A DNA stretch of 64,000 nt from Cohnella mopanensis (GTDB lineage Bacteria > Bacillota > Bacilli > Paenibacillales > Paenibacillaceae), in the NCBI RefSeq assembly GCF_022352055.1, contig NZ_JAKRWM010000012.1, positions 62,001 through 126,000 of the forward strand. The letters are read 5' to 3'. The stretch's first letter is position 1, and every line of letters starts with the position of its first letter. Positions 27,173-35,730 of this stretch are shown here, piece by piece. The translations under genes were made by a program, and so were the position numbers. The notes beneath the pieces are model-generated. The model saw nothing but the letters and a program-made list of their open reading frames with translations, ran no database searches and was not told the DNA's origin.

Positions 27173-29050
27173 ATGATCCAAACCCAGCTTGCGTTACGCG
27201 ATAATCCGCTGCGCACGAAAGAAGATATGCGCCTTGCTTTGCGGCAATTAGTCGAACCTCTCGAGTCCTATTACAGCGAAGGGTGCGCCCGGTTAAGGCT
27301 GGAAGGGAGCGGAGCGGCATATCCGGCTTCGATTGCCGAGATGGAGGGCTTCTCCCGGGTATTGTGGGGAATGGTGCCTCATCTGGCAGGCGGAGGCAAT
27401 GATCCGATATGGGATATTTGCTTGAAGGGCATCGTGAACGGGACCGACCCCGTTCATGAGGAATATTGGGGCGCACCGGGCGACAATGACCAGAGGTTCG
27501 TCGAGATGGCGGTAATCGGATTCGCGCTTGCCGTCATTCCGGAGCAAATATGGACTCCGCTCACGATCGGGCAACAGAACCGACTGAGGGAATGGTTGTC
27601 TACGGTTAATCGGCACCCGGTCTACGATTGCAATTGGCTATTTTTCCCCGTGCTCGTTAATATCGGCTTGCGGAAGCTTGGTCTTCCCTACGATGCGGAA
27701 GGGATGGAGCGGAATCTAGACCGGCTTGAACAGTTTTCTGTAGATGGCGGATGGTATACCGATGGTCCAGGTGGACATAGCGATTACTACACTCCGTTCG
27801 CTATTCATTATTACGGCTTGATGTACGCGAAGTTGATGGGGGGAGAAGATCCGCAGCGTAGCATGAAGTTCAAAGCAAATGCGGCGTTGTTCGCGCGCGA
27901 CTTTATCCGTTGGTTTTCCGCGGACGGATCGGCGATCCCTTACGGGAGAAGCCTTGCTTACCGGTTCGCCCAATCGGCATTCTGGAGCGCGCTCGCATAC
28001 GCCGAAGCCGTAACGGAAGAGATTACTTTCGGCGTGATCAAGGGGATCGTTCTACGGAATCTGAGGTGGTGGTTTAAGCAGTCGATTTTCCGTCCTGACG
28101 GCGTATTGGCTATCGGTTATGCTTATCCGAATCTGGTCATGGCGGAAAACTACAACGCTCCCGGTTCTCCTTATTGGGCGATGAAGGCGTTCCTGCCGCT
28201 TGCCTTCGCGGACGACCATCCCTTCTGGACGGAAGAGGAGCTGCCGCTTCCCGATCTTCATGCCATCGGCGAACGGGTTCATCCTAGTCTAGTAGTTGTG
28301 CGGCAATCGGATAATAATCACGTCGCGGCATTCAATACGGGCCATCTTTCTTCTAACGAGCATACGCATACGTCGGCCAAATACGAGAAATTCGCGTATT
28401 CCAACCTATTCGGGTTTAGCGTGCCAAGGGCGGAATGGGGGCTGGCTCAAGGGGCGTTCGATTCTATGCTCGCCCTGAGCGAGCGGGATAACTTGTTCCG
28501 CGTTCGGAGAAGGAACGAGGAAACGTTCATCAGGGATCGCGTTCTCTACTCCCGTTGGAAACCATGGCAAGACGTCGAGGTGAAGACATGGATCATAGCG
28601 GGATTGCCATGGCACGTCCGGGTTCATCGGATCGAGACGGGGAGGGAATTGACCGTCGCGGAAGGAGGTTTCGCACTACCGATAGCGGCGGATATGGCCT
28701 CGGCTCTTCAAGCGGATCGTGCGAGTGCTTCCTGCAGCATTGCGACGAGCGGCATCGTCGGCTTACTCGGCTTCGAAGGGGCTGAACTCATTTACCCGAA
28801 CGCGAACACGAACCTGATGTACCCTCGCACGGTTATTCCTACGTTGAAGGCGAACATAGACGTGGGAATACATTGGGTTATTTCTGCCGTCTATGGTCAA
28901 CCGGGAGCGGTGCCTGCCTCTTTCCTGCTTGAAGGGGATGACCTGGAAAGGCTTGTTCGGGAGTGGGTGGAAGAGGAGGATCAACAGATAGATACGGAAC
29001 GGATTATCCGGTTGTCGGGCAAGTTGTTCGGAGAGATCGCCTCCTTCTGA
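27173..29050 (+). CDS. DUF2264 domain protein
   Basis: 625 residues, soluble, RBS AAGGAGGAGG before ATG 27173. The N-terminal alpha/alpha-barrel-like part contains VLWGMVPHLAGGG, DCNWLFFPVLVNIGLRKLG and GWYTDGPGGHSDYYTPFAIHYYG, typical of DUF2264. The C-terminal part is beta-rich. The biochemical function of the family is not established as far as I know. Position as last gene of an operon with a heparinase-like and a GH88 protein points to a role in the same glycan breakdown (inference). Confidence 0.85.
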   Translation: MIQTQLALRDNPLRTKEDMRLALRQLVEPLESYYSEGCARLRLEGSGAAYPASIAEMEGFSRVLWGMVPHLAGGGNDPIWDICLKGIVNGTDPVHEEYWGAPGDNDQRFVEMAVIGFALAVIPEQIWTPLTIGQQNRLREWLSTVNRHPVYDCNWLFFPVLVNIGLRKLGLPYDAEGMERNLDRLEQFSVDGGWYTDGPGGHSDYYTPFAIHYYGLMYAKLMGGEDPQRSMKFKANAALFARDFIRWFSADGSAIPYGRSLAYRFAQSAFWSALAYAEAVTEEITFGVIKGIVLRNLRWWFKQSIFRPDGVLAIGYAYPNLVMAENYNAPGSPYWAMKAFLPLAFADDHPFWTEEELPLPDLHAIGERVHPSLVVVRQSDNNHVAAFNTGHLSSNEHTHTSAKYEKFAYSNLFGFSVPRAEWGLAQGAFDSMLALSERDNLFRVRRRNEETFIRDRVLYSRWKPWQDVEVKTWIIAGLPWHVRVHRIETGRELTVAEGGFALPIAADMASALQADRASASCSIATSGIVGLLGFEGAELIYPNANTNLMYPRTVIPTLKANIDVGIHWVISAVYGQPGAVPASFLLEGDDLERLVREWVEEEDQQIDTERIIRLSGKLFGEIASF

Positions 29051-29135
29051 GATTCCGCTGCGTATAGATCCGTGCAATAGAGGGAACTTTTAACAGAGGT
29101 TGACAGGTTGCCTTAGGAAAGGATATCTCTCTTGC

Positions 29136-29480
29136 ATGGTTTCATTCCTGATTACTCTCATGCGCTTATTGAAAGGCATACGCAGATCTTTCAAAGACAA
29201 AAACTTTCAAGTCTTGTTAATTCTCATCCTCCTCATGCTCGTTTCGGGCACGATGTTTTATACGGGAGAAGAGGGGCTGAGCATCGTTGATGCGCTATAC
29301 TTCTGTATTACGACGCTAAGTACGGTGGGGCATCCGAACTTCGAACCTCAAACGACGCTAGGCAAAATATTCACGATGATCTACATTGTGGTCGGTACCG
29401 GTTTGTTCTTGGGATTGATGTTCTATATCGCCAGTGCCACTCTGAACCACAAAGAGGAAGACGATGGAGCGAAAAAGTAA
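29136..29480 (+). CDS. Small two-helix ion channel (pore-loop) with altered selectivity filter
   Basis: 114 residues from ATG 29136. Two membrane helices (residues about 25-40, VLLILILLMLVSGTMFYT, and 77-97, IFTMIYIVVGTGLFLGLMFYI) flank a pore loop, the KcsA/NaK architecture. The filter reads TVGHPNF where potassium channels have TVGYGD, so Tyr-Gly is replaced by His-Pro. There is no RCK domain. Its terminator follows directly, so it is monocistronic. Ion preference cannot be told from sequence. Confidence 0.85.
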   Translation: MVSFLITLMRLLKGIRRSFKDKNFQVLLILILLMLVSGTMFYTGEEGLSIVDALYFCITTLSTVGHPNFEPQTTLGKIFTMIYIVVGTGLFLGLMFYIASATLNHKEEDDGAKK

Positions 29481-29490
29481 GGGGAAATAG

Positions 29491-29529
29491 CCGCCAATGC
29501 CCGAATTCTCGGGTGTTGGCGGTTTTTTT
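29491..29529 (+). terminator. Intrinsic terminator after the channel gene
   Basis: A 14-bp stem (29491-29504 with 29509-29522, two G-U pairs) and a 4-base loop are followed by seven Ts. Confidence 0.92.
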
Positions 29530-29622
29530 CGTGAAGGAACGTGATCTCTGACGTTGTGTTTGCTTGCGTGGATAGGGATGTGAAATAACTGTAAAAGTCG
29601 TTACTACTCAGGTATCTAATGG

Positions 29623-29761
29623 CACATAGGGAGTAAGTAAAGCGGTTTTTCCGCTTTAATCACCTGAACAAGACACATAGGGAGTAAATAGAACGGTTTT
29701 TCCGCTTTAAATCTCGAAAATGGGCGCAGTTTGCGGAAATAAAGCGGAGTAGCGGTCTTAA
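29623..29761. repeat. Intergenic repeat array with 51-bp phase
   Basis: A 37-bp unit starting CACATAGGGAGTAA occurs at 29623-29659 and 29674-29710, exactly 51 bp apart. Each ends in a palindrome of the type AAGCGGTTTTTCCGCTT. A third, degenerate element starting AAAGCGGAG lies another 51 bp on, at 29741. It sits between convergent genes and has no coding sign. Confidence 0.8.
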
Positions 29762-29781
29762 CCTTATTAATGCGTAGCCGT

Positions 29782-30483
29782 TCACTTCTCCTTTGTTATT
29801 TCGAATTTCTCGCCCGGAGCGAGAACACGTCCTTGTTGGCCTTGGACCTCCAATCGCCGAACGAAATCTTGTGCGTTCTGACGGATCAACGGGAACGAGT
29901 TGTAATGGACCGGAATGACCAATTTTGCTCCAAACCACTCCGCGGCTTGCAGGGCGTCATCCGGTCCCATTGTGTAATGGTCGCCGATCGGCAAGAAAGC
30001 GATGTCTATCGGATGACGGTCGCCGATCATCTTCATATCGGAGAACAGTGCCGTATCTCCGGCATGCAGAATCGTCAAGCCTTCGGCTTGAATGATATAT
30101 CCGGCAGGCATACCTCCGTAGATGATTTGGCCTTCTTCCAGGAAGATGCCCGAGCTATGGAAGGCTTGAATCATCTTCGCCTTGGCGAAACCTAGATCGA
30201 CGGTGCCTCCGATATTCATGTCGATCGTCTTGAGTTGCTTGCGAGAGGACATATACATGGCAAGTTCGAAGGTGGCAACGACGGTGGCGTCGTTCGCTCT
30301 AGCGATTGGCTCCGCGTCAAGAATATGATCGGTATGCGCGTGCGTGAGAAGGATGTAGTCCGTTTGAATGTCCTCGGGCTTCGTAACCGCGATCGGATTG
30401 CCTCTTAGGAACGGATCTATAAGCAATGACTTGCCTTTCGTAACGATCTGGACACAAGAGTGCCCGTGATACGTGATTTGCAT
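29782..30483 (-). CDS. UPF0173 metal-dependent hydrolase (metallo-beta-lactamase fold)
   Basis: 233 residues, cytoplasmic. Begins MQITYHGHSCVQI and carries LLTHAHTDHILD (the HxHxDH zinc motif), HAGDTALFSD with the bridging Asp, and VIPVHYNSFPLI with a final His ligand, all typical of UPF0173 proteins. The substrate of this family is unknown. RBS GAGGAGG is on the minus strand before ATG 30483. Convergent with the channel gene across the repeat array. Confidence 0.92.
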   Translation of the reverse strand: MQITYHGHSCVQIVTKGKSLLIDPFLRGNPIAVTKPEDIQTDYILLTHAHTDHILDAEPIARANDATVVATFELAMYMSSRKQLKTIDMNIGGTVDLGFAKAKMIQAFHSSGIFLEEGQIIYGGMPAGYIIQAEGLTILHAGDTALFSDMKMIGDRHPIDIAFLPIGDHYTMGPDDALQAAEWFGAKLVIPVHYNSFPLIRQNAQDFVRRLEVQGQQGRVLAPGEKFEITKEK

Positions 30484-30667
30484 GATTCAATCCTCCTCTT
30501 TTTCCCAAGTATACCCTAGTTCGTGGTTTTGTTTCGCTGGATCGGTTTTTATGTCCATAATTGGAACAAGGGCTGGGTTCCAGAATCAAATGGGTAGAAT
30601 GGAAATATCAGGAATACGATATATTAATTTTGCATATGAGAAGGCTTTAAAGCCGAGGGGGTAAAAG

Positions 30668-31711
30668 ATGACGGGAGGAAGATTAGCCGAGAATCCGATC
30701 ATTAAAGTTAGCGACGTCAAGCCTAGCAGACCGGACTTCAAGGTTGTCGGCGCATTTAATGCAGGCGTAGCTGCTTATGGGGATGAAACGATTCTGCTTG
30801 TACGCGTTGCGGAAATGCCGGCGGAGGTGCCGGAGAAATTCGTTGCGGTTCCTTTGTTGAACGAGGGGGACGGCCAGCTAGAGATCCAGCATCTTTCGGT
30901 GACCGATTCCCGATATACGTTCGACGATTCTCGTGTCGTTAAGCAGCAAGGGCGTTATGCGTATTTGACCTCCATGTCGCATCTCCGTGTGGCTCGGAGC
31001 AAGGACGGCGTTCACTTCGTCGTGGATGAGAAGCCGTCGTTATTCCCTACGGATTCGCTTGAGGCTTGGGGAATCGAGGATCCTCGCATAACTGGGATCG
31101 GCGACAAGTATTACATTACCTACAGCGCGGTATCATCGAAGGGGGTTGCGGTTAGGCTTGCTACGACGGACGACTTCGTGATGTATGAGAAGCAGTCGAT
31201 TCTGCTGCCGCCGGAGAACAAGGATGCGGCGATCTTTCCTGAGCTTATTCATGGCAAGTATTATATGCTGCATCGGCCGGTTCCTAAGGCGATTGGTTCA
31301 CCGGAGATGTGGATTGCTGAATCCCCGGACATGATCCACTGGGGCAACCATCGCTTTCTGATGGGTTTGCGGGAAGGAAGCTGGGACGGCGGACGCATGG
31401 GCGGCGGGGCTGTGCCTTTGTTGACGGAGGAAGGTTGGCTCGAGCTCTATCATGGAGCCGATTCGGATGACCGTTACTGCATGGGGGCCGTGCTGCTGGA
31501 TAAGCAGGATCCTGGGAAGGTGCTCGCACGGTCTCGGGTTCCTCTTCTATCGCCGGATGCGGATTACGAGGCTTTCGGTTTTTTTGGCGGGGTCGTATTC
31601 TCCTGCGGAGCGCTATTGGCGGGGAGGACGGTTCGCATGTATTACGGAGCAGCGGACGAGGTTATGGCCCGGGCAGACTTCACGTTGGAGGAGATTTATC
31701 GTACATTCTAA
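30668..31711 (+). CDS. GH130 family glycosidase/phosphorylase
   Basis: 347 residues, five-bladed beta-propeller family. Blocks seen: FNAGVAAYGDETILLVRV, EAWGIEDPRITGIGDKYYITY (the Asp in EDPR is the family's catalytic acid), AAIFPELIHGKYYMLHRP, and WLELYHGAD. GH130 enzymes cleave beta-mannosides by phosphorolysis or hydrolysis; which one cannot be decided here. No signal peptide. Spacer GAGGGGGTAAAAG fits ATG 30668. Convergent with the GH3 gene. Confidence 0.9.
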   Translation: MTGGRLAENPIIKVSDVKPSRPDFKVVGAFNAGVAAYGDETILLVRVAEMPAEVPEKFVAVPLLNEGDGQLEIQHLSVTDSRYTFDDSRVVKQQGRYAYLTSMSHLRVARSKDGVHFVVDEKPSLFPTDSLEAWGIEDPRITGIGDKYYITYSAVSSKGVAVRLATTDDFVMYEKQSILLPPENKDAAIFPELIHGKYYMLHRPVPKAIGSPEMWIAESPDMIHWGNHRFLMGLREGSWDGGRMGGGAVPLLTEEGWLELYHGADSDDRYCMGAVLLDKQDPGKVLARSRVPLLSPDADYEAFGFFGGVVFSCGALLAGRTVRMYYGAADEVMARADFTLEEIYRTF

Positions 31712-31735
31712 ATTATTGAACATGGGAAGGTCGCG

Positions 31736-31963
31736 TAGAGCCGTGAGGCGTGCTTAAAGCGGGGTAAGAGCTGGGTTTTCCCGAAATAGAGCCGTGAGGC
31801 GTGCTTAAATTGGGGTTAGTGCTGGGTTTTCTCGGAATAGAGCCGCGAGGCGTGCTTAAAGTGGGGCTAGAGCTGGGTTTTCCCGAAATAGAGCCGTGAG
31901 GCGTGCTTAAAGTCGGGCAAGAGCTGGGTTTTCTCGGAATAGAGCCGCGAGGCGTGCTTAAAG
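31736..31963. repeat. 51-bp tandem repeat, about 4.5 units
   Basis: Units begin TAGAGCCGTGAGGCGTGCTT (or GCCGCG) at 31736, 31787, 31838, 31889 and 31940, exactly 51 bp apart; the fifth is cut after 24 bp. Unit ends alternate CCCGAAA, CTCGGAA, CCCGAAA, CTCGGAA, which suggests growth by a 102-bp double unit. Stops occur in each unit in this frame and no start or RBS is seen, so it is non-coding. Confidence 0.92.
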
Positions 31964-31987
31964 TTTATTCTGCATAAATGTGATTTG

Positions 31988-32022
31988 AAAAGCCTCCAAC
32001 ACCATAGATGTTGGAGGCTTTT
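31988..32022. terminator. Bidirectional terminator between GH130 and GH3 genes
   Basis: AAAAGCCTCCAAC (31988-32000) pairs perfectly with GTTGGAGGCTTTT (32010-32022), with a 9-base loop. The A and T runs at the ends serve both convergent genes. Confidence 0.93.
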
Positions 32023-32052
32023 ATATGTGCTACTAAAAGGGATAAAACGAAA

Positions 32053-34230
32053 TCAAGCTTCAACCGTCAATCGAACCGATTCGCCCGCGGAGGAATTCGC
32101 GCCAATCCAGATCGTGAAGTGTCCGGGTTCGACGGTGAGGTTCATGTCGGCGTCGAGAATCGCAAGCGACGATTCCGAGATCGTGAACGATACGGTAGTC
32201 GTTTCTCCGGGTGCGAGCTTGATCTTGCGGAAGGCGGCCAATTTCTTGAGCGGCTGCGTGACGCTAGCCACCTCGTCCCGGATATAGCATTGAACGACTT
32301 CTTCACCCTCGCGAGTTCCCGTATTCGTAATTTCGATGGAGAGCTCGAACGCTTCATCTTTGCTAATTCGTTGTTTCTCGTACCGGATCGCCCCGTAACG
32401 GAAAGAAGTATAGCTGAGTCCGTAACCGAACGGATATAAAGGATCGGTAGAAGAGTCAATATAATAAGAAGTATAGACGCCTCCGGGAGGACGCCCCGTA
32501 TTTTTCCGATAGTAATAGATCGGAATCTGACCAACGTTTAACGGGAACGTAGCCGTTAGACGTCCGCTTGGATTGTAATCGCCGAAGAGGACTTCGGCGA
32601 TAGCGTGACCGCTCTGAACGCCGAGATGCCATGCCTGAACGATGGAGTCCGTGCAGTCCTGAAGCCATGGGATAGCTAACGGTCGGCCTGTAATCAACAC
32701 GGCGACGACGGGCTTACCCAATGCGGCAACGGCTTCCGCCAGTTTTCTTTGGCCGCCGGGCAAATCCAGGCTCGTTCTGCAACGGGCCTCTCCGCTCATC
32801 AAGTAAGTTTCGCCGAGAGCGAGGACGACAACGTCCGCTTGATGAGCGGTTTCCAATGCTTCGTCTAATCCGGCATCGGAGTCGGATTCTACATCGCACC
32901 CTTGCGTATAATGAATCGCGGTGTTCGAACCGACCGACTGCCGTATGCCTTCGAGCAACGAAACGACGTCGTCCGGCCTCCCGTCGAATGACCAACAGCC
33001 AAGCGGGTCTTGCAGGCTTTTGGCGAGAGGTCCGATTACGGCAATCGACGCGGTACTCCTGCTCAGAGGAAGAGTCTCTTTCTCGTTGCGAAGCAAGACG
33101 ATCGATTCGCGAGCGGATTGCCTGGCCAAGGAAAGATGTTCCGGGGGCAGGGAGGATTCCGTGGCATACTCGCTTGCGATTGCCGTTACGAACGGCTGCT
33201 CGAACAAGCCGAGCTTCAGCTTGACGGCAATGATGCGGAGTACTGCTTCGTCCACGAGCCGCTCGTCTACTTTGCCCTCGCGAACAAGCTTAGGCAGATA
33301 ACGGATATAAATGCCGGAGGACATATCCATGTCCAGCCCGGCGTTGATACTAAGCAGGCAGGCCTCTTCTTCATCCGCGGCCACGCCATGCGTAATGAGT
33401 TCTTGAACGGCGTTGTAGTCGCTAACGACGATGCCTTCGAAGCCCCATTCCTCGCGTAAAATCGTCGTTAATAAATAACGGTTGGCGCATGCCGGCGTTC
33501 CGTTAATCTCGTTAAAGGAGGCCATGATGCTGAGTGCGCCGGACTCGACCGCTTCCCGGAACGGAGGCAAGATGACTTCCCGAAGCATGCGGTCCGAGAT
33601 ATCTACCGTGTTGTAATCTCTTCCGGCTTCCGCCAAGCCATAGGCCGCGAAGTGCTTCGGACAGCTTGCCGTCGCAAGACCAGGGCCATCGTCCGTTTGC
33701 GCACCTTCCACCCACGCTTTCGCGTAGACCGAAGCCAGATAAGGGTCTTCGCCGATGCTTTCGGCGATTCTGCCCCATCGAGGATCGCGAGTGACGTCGA
33801 TCATCGGGGCGAATACCCAAGCGACCCCGTCCGTTTGCGCTTCCCTAGAAGAAGCTGCGGCTGTCTTTCCGGCTAACTCGGGATTCCATGCGGATGATTG
33901 CGCAAGCGGGATAGGGAATATCGTACGGTATCCGTGAATAACATCGCGCCCGATCAATAGCGGAATTCCATTCGCTGTTTTATCCAAAATAAGCTTCTGC
34001 AGGGAGTTGGCTTGTTCGGCTCCCGGCAGGTTGAATACCGACCCCACTTTTCCTTGGGCGATCTGGTCAATAATGACGTCGCGTTGGGACAATCCGGTAT
34101 CCGGATTAATCGGATTAAAGCCCCAATCGTATTGCGTCATTTGTCCTGCTTTTTCCTCGAGGGACATCCGAGAAAGGATTTCCGCGGCTTTGCTTCGTAT
34201 TTCAGGCGTTGTCCACTTGTGTTGATTCAT
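32053..34230 (-). CDS. GH3 beta-glycosidase (beta-glucosidase/xylosidase type)
   Basis: 725 residues from ATG 34230, which has AGAGGAG upstream; the longer frame start at 34257 would overlap the GH30 stop. Domain order: (alpha/beta)8 barrel with RDVIHGYRTIFPIPLAQSSAW and the nucleophile Asp in FEGIVVSDYNAV, an alpha/beta sandwich with DVVVLALGETYLMSGEARCR, and a C-terminal fibronectin III-like domain. No signal peptide, so it trims imported oligosaccharides. 17 bp after the GH30 gene, same operon. Confidence 0.92.
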   Translation of the reverse strand: MNQHKWTTPEIRSKAAEILSRMSLEEKAGQMTQYDWGFNPINPDTGLSQRDVIIDQIAQGKVGSVFNLPGAEQANSLQKLILDKTANGIPLLIGRDVIHGYRTIFPIPLAQSSAWNPELAGKTAAASSREAQTDGVAWVFAPMIDVTRDPRWGRIAESIGEDPYLASVYAKAWVEGAQTDDGPGLATASCPKHFAAYGLAEAGRDYNTVDISDRMLREVILPPFREAVESGALSIMASFNEINGTPACANRYLLTTILREEWGFEGIVVSDYNAVQELITHGVAADEEEACLLSINAGLDMDMSSGIYIRYLPKLVREGKVDERLVDEAVLRIIAVKLKLGLFEQPFVTAIASEYATESSLPPEHLSLARQSARESIVLLRNEKETLPLSRSTASIAVIGPLAKSLQDPLGCWSFDGRPDDVVSLLEGIRQSVGSNTAIHYTQGCDVESDSDAGLDEALETAHQADVVVLALGETYLMSGEARCRTSLDLPGGQRKLAEAVAALGKPVVAVLITGRPLAIPWLQDCTDSIVQAWHLGVQSGHAIAEVLFGDYNPSGRLTATFPLNVGQIPIYYYRKNTGRPPGGVYTSYYIDSSTDPLYPFGYGLSYTSFRYGAIRYEKQRISKDEAFELSIEITNTGTREGEEVVQCYIRDEVASVTQPLKKLAAFRKIKLAPGETTTVSFTISESSLAILDADMNLTVEPGHFTIWIGANSSAGESVRLTVEA

Positions 34231-34247
34231 AGGATGATCGGCTCCTC

Positions 34248-35600
34248 TTATGGGCAAGGGAATAATAAAGTTTGGATAGAGTGAGCGGGAATAACCGATT
34301 CCGAGATTTCATCGCGGTTCCGAACCGTATAAGGAAGTTCTTCGTCCGTACGGTTCAGCACGACGAGGACGGCTGTTCCATCCGTGTTCTTGAACGCGAT
34401 CGTTTCCAGCTTGTCCGTGTATTTAGAGCTAGCGATCCGCACGGCACCCGGACGGATATATTTGCTGAAATGGCCGATGTAGTAATAAGAGCTTTGGAAA
34501 GTGAGGCTGTCCGATTGCGTATCGGCGATAATCGGCGCATCGCAGTAATTGCCGACATGGTTCGGTCCGCCTTGTTCATCCAAGACGATGTTCCAATCCG
34601 TCCATGCGGACATCCAGTTGTTGAGGTTTCCGATGATGTCGTGCGCATAACGCTCGCCGCTCTTCCACGAGCCTAGCTGTACGCCGCCTTCGTGGCAGCC
34701 TTCCGTAAATACTAATCCTTTGTCCGGGAACCGATCGTGCACGGCGGATAGCGCTTCGAAATGATCGCCGGAATACCAATGGAAGCCGATACCCCAAATG
34801 TATTTCGATGCTTCAATATCGTTGAACGCCACTTTGGCGCGGTCATAGATGCGTTCCTTGTTGTGGTCCCAAACCATGAGGCGGACGCGGGCAAGGTCCG
34901 CGGCTTCAAGCGCAGGCCCCAAGTGATCGCGGACGAAATCGCGCTCTTCCTCGGCGGTATAAATACAAGAATCCCAAATTTGCACCGCTTTGGCTTCGTT
35001 CTGAACCGTTAAGCCCCAGATCGGCAAGCCTTCCGCTTCGTAAGCCTCGATGAATTTGACGTAGTAACGAGCCCAAGCATCGCGGTATTCCGGTTTAAGC
35101 TTCCCTCCGTTGTTCATTTCCCCGTTCGTCTTCATCCACTTTGGCGGGCTCCACGGCGAAGCGTACAAGAGGAAATCGTCTCCGGCAGCCGATGCTGCTT
35201 GTTTGATATACGGGATGAGCGTTTGTTTGTCCCGGCTAATATCGAAGTTGGCTAGCGAAGGATCCTCATCTTCGACGTACGAGTAATTTCCCACGGAAAA
35301 GTCGCAGCTATTAATATGCGTTCGGACAAGCGTATAACCTATGCCTTCCTCCGCGTCGAAATAAGCTTTAATGATGTTGTCCCGGTTAGTTTCTCCGAGT
35401 TTGGCGGCAGTGACTGCCGAGGCTTCCGTAATGGCGCCTCCGAAACCGATGATCTCTTGGTAGGTTAGGTCGTCGTAGACGTTAATCAGCTGGTTCTCGA
35501 CGCCATGCTCGTCGGCATGGAACGATAACGAGGTTTTCTCCGTCAATCTGTCCTGCGACTTCTGTTCGGTCTGAATTAATCTAATCTTCCGTTGGCTCAT
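34248..35600 (-). CDS. GH30 family glycosyl hydrolase
   Basis: 450 residues without signal peptide. GH30 features: IIGFGGAITEASA near the N-terminus, SPWSPPKWMKTN, the acid/base Glu in GLTVQNEAKAVQIWDSC and the nucleophile Glu in GLVFTEGCHEGG, and the C-terminal beta-sandwich ending in VRIASSKYTDKLETIAFKN. Members act on beta-glucosides, beta-1,6-glucans, xylans or beta-fucosides; no specific one can be assigned. RBS GGAGGTTAAC supports ATG 35600. Divergent from an AraC regulator with a palindrome in between. Confidence 0.9.
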   Translation of the reverse strand: MSQRKIRLIQTEQKSQDRLTEKTSLSFHADEHGVENQLINVYDDLTYQEIIGFGGAITEASAVTAAKLGETNRDNIIKAYFDAEEGIGYTLVRTHINSCDFSVGNYSYVEDEDPSLANFDISRDKQTLIPYIKQAASAAGDDFLLYASPWSPPKWMKTNGEMNNGGKLKPEYRDAWARYYVKFIEAYEAEGLPIWGLTVQNEAKAVQIWDSCIYTAEEERDFVRDHLGPALEAADLARVRLMVWDHNKERIYDRAKVAFNDIEASKYIWGIGFHWYSGDHFEALSAVHDRFPDKGLVFTEGCHEGGVQLGSWKSGERYAHDIIGNLNNWMSAWTDWNIVLDEQGGPNHVGNYCDAPIIADTQSDSLTFQSSYYYIGHFSKYIRPGAVRIASSKYTDKLETIAFKNTDGTAVLVVLNRTDEELPYTVRNRDEISESVIPAHSIQTLLFPCP

Positions 35601-35614
35601 GATAGTTAACCTCC

Positions 35615-35634
35615 ATAATCATTTATATGATTAT
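35615..35634. promoter_or_regulatory. Putative operator palindrome between GH30 and AraC genes
   Basis: ATAATCAT-TTAT-ATGATTAT is a perfect 8-bp inverted repeat. A further ATGATTAT half-site occurs at 35701-35708, just before the regulator gene's RBS. The neighbouring AraC protein is the likely binder, acting on the GH30-GH3 operon. Confidence 0.6.
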
Positions 35635-35730
35635 TATAGGAGGAAGAGGCGCAGGATATGTAGAAACAATATGATTGTAAACCTATACGATCTGGTCATT
35701 ATGATTATAGTAACTGAGGTGGGAAATAGG

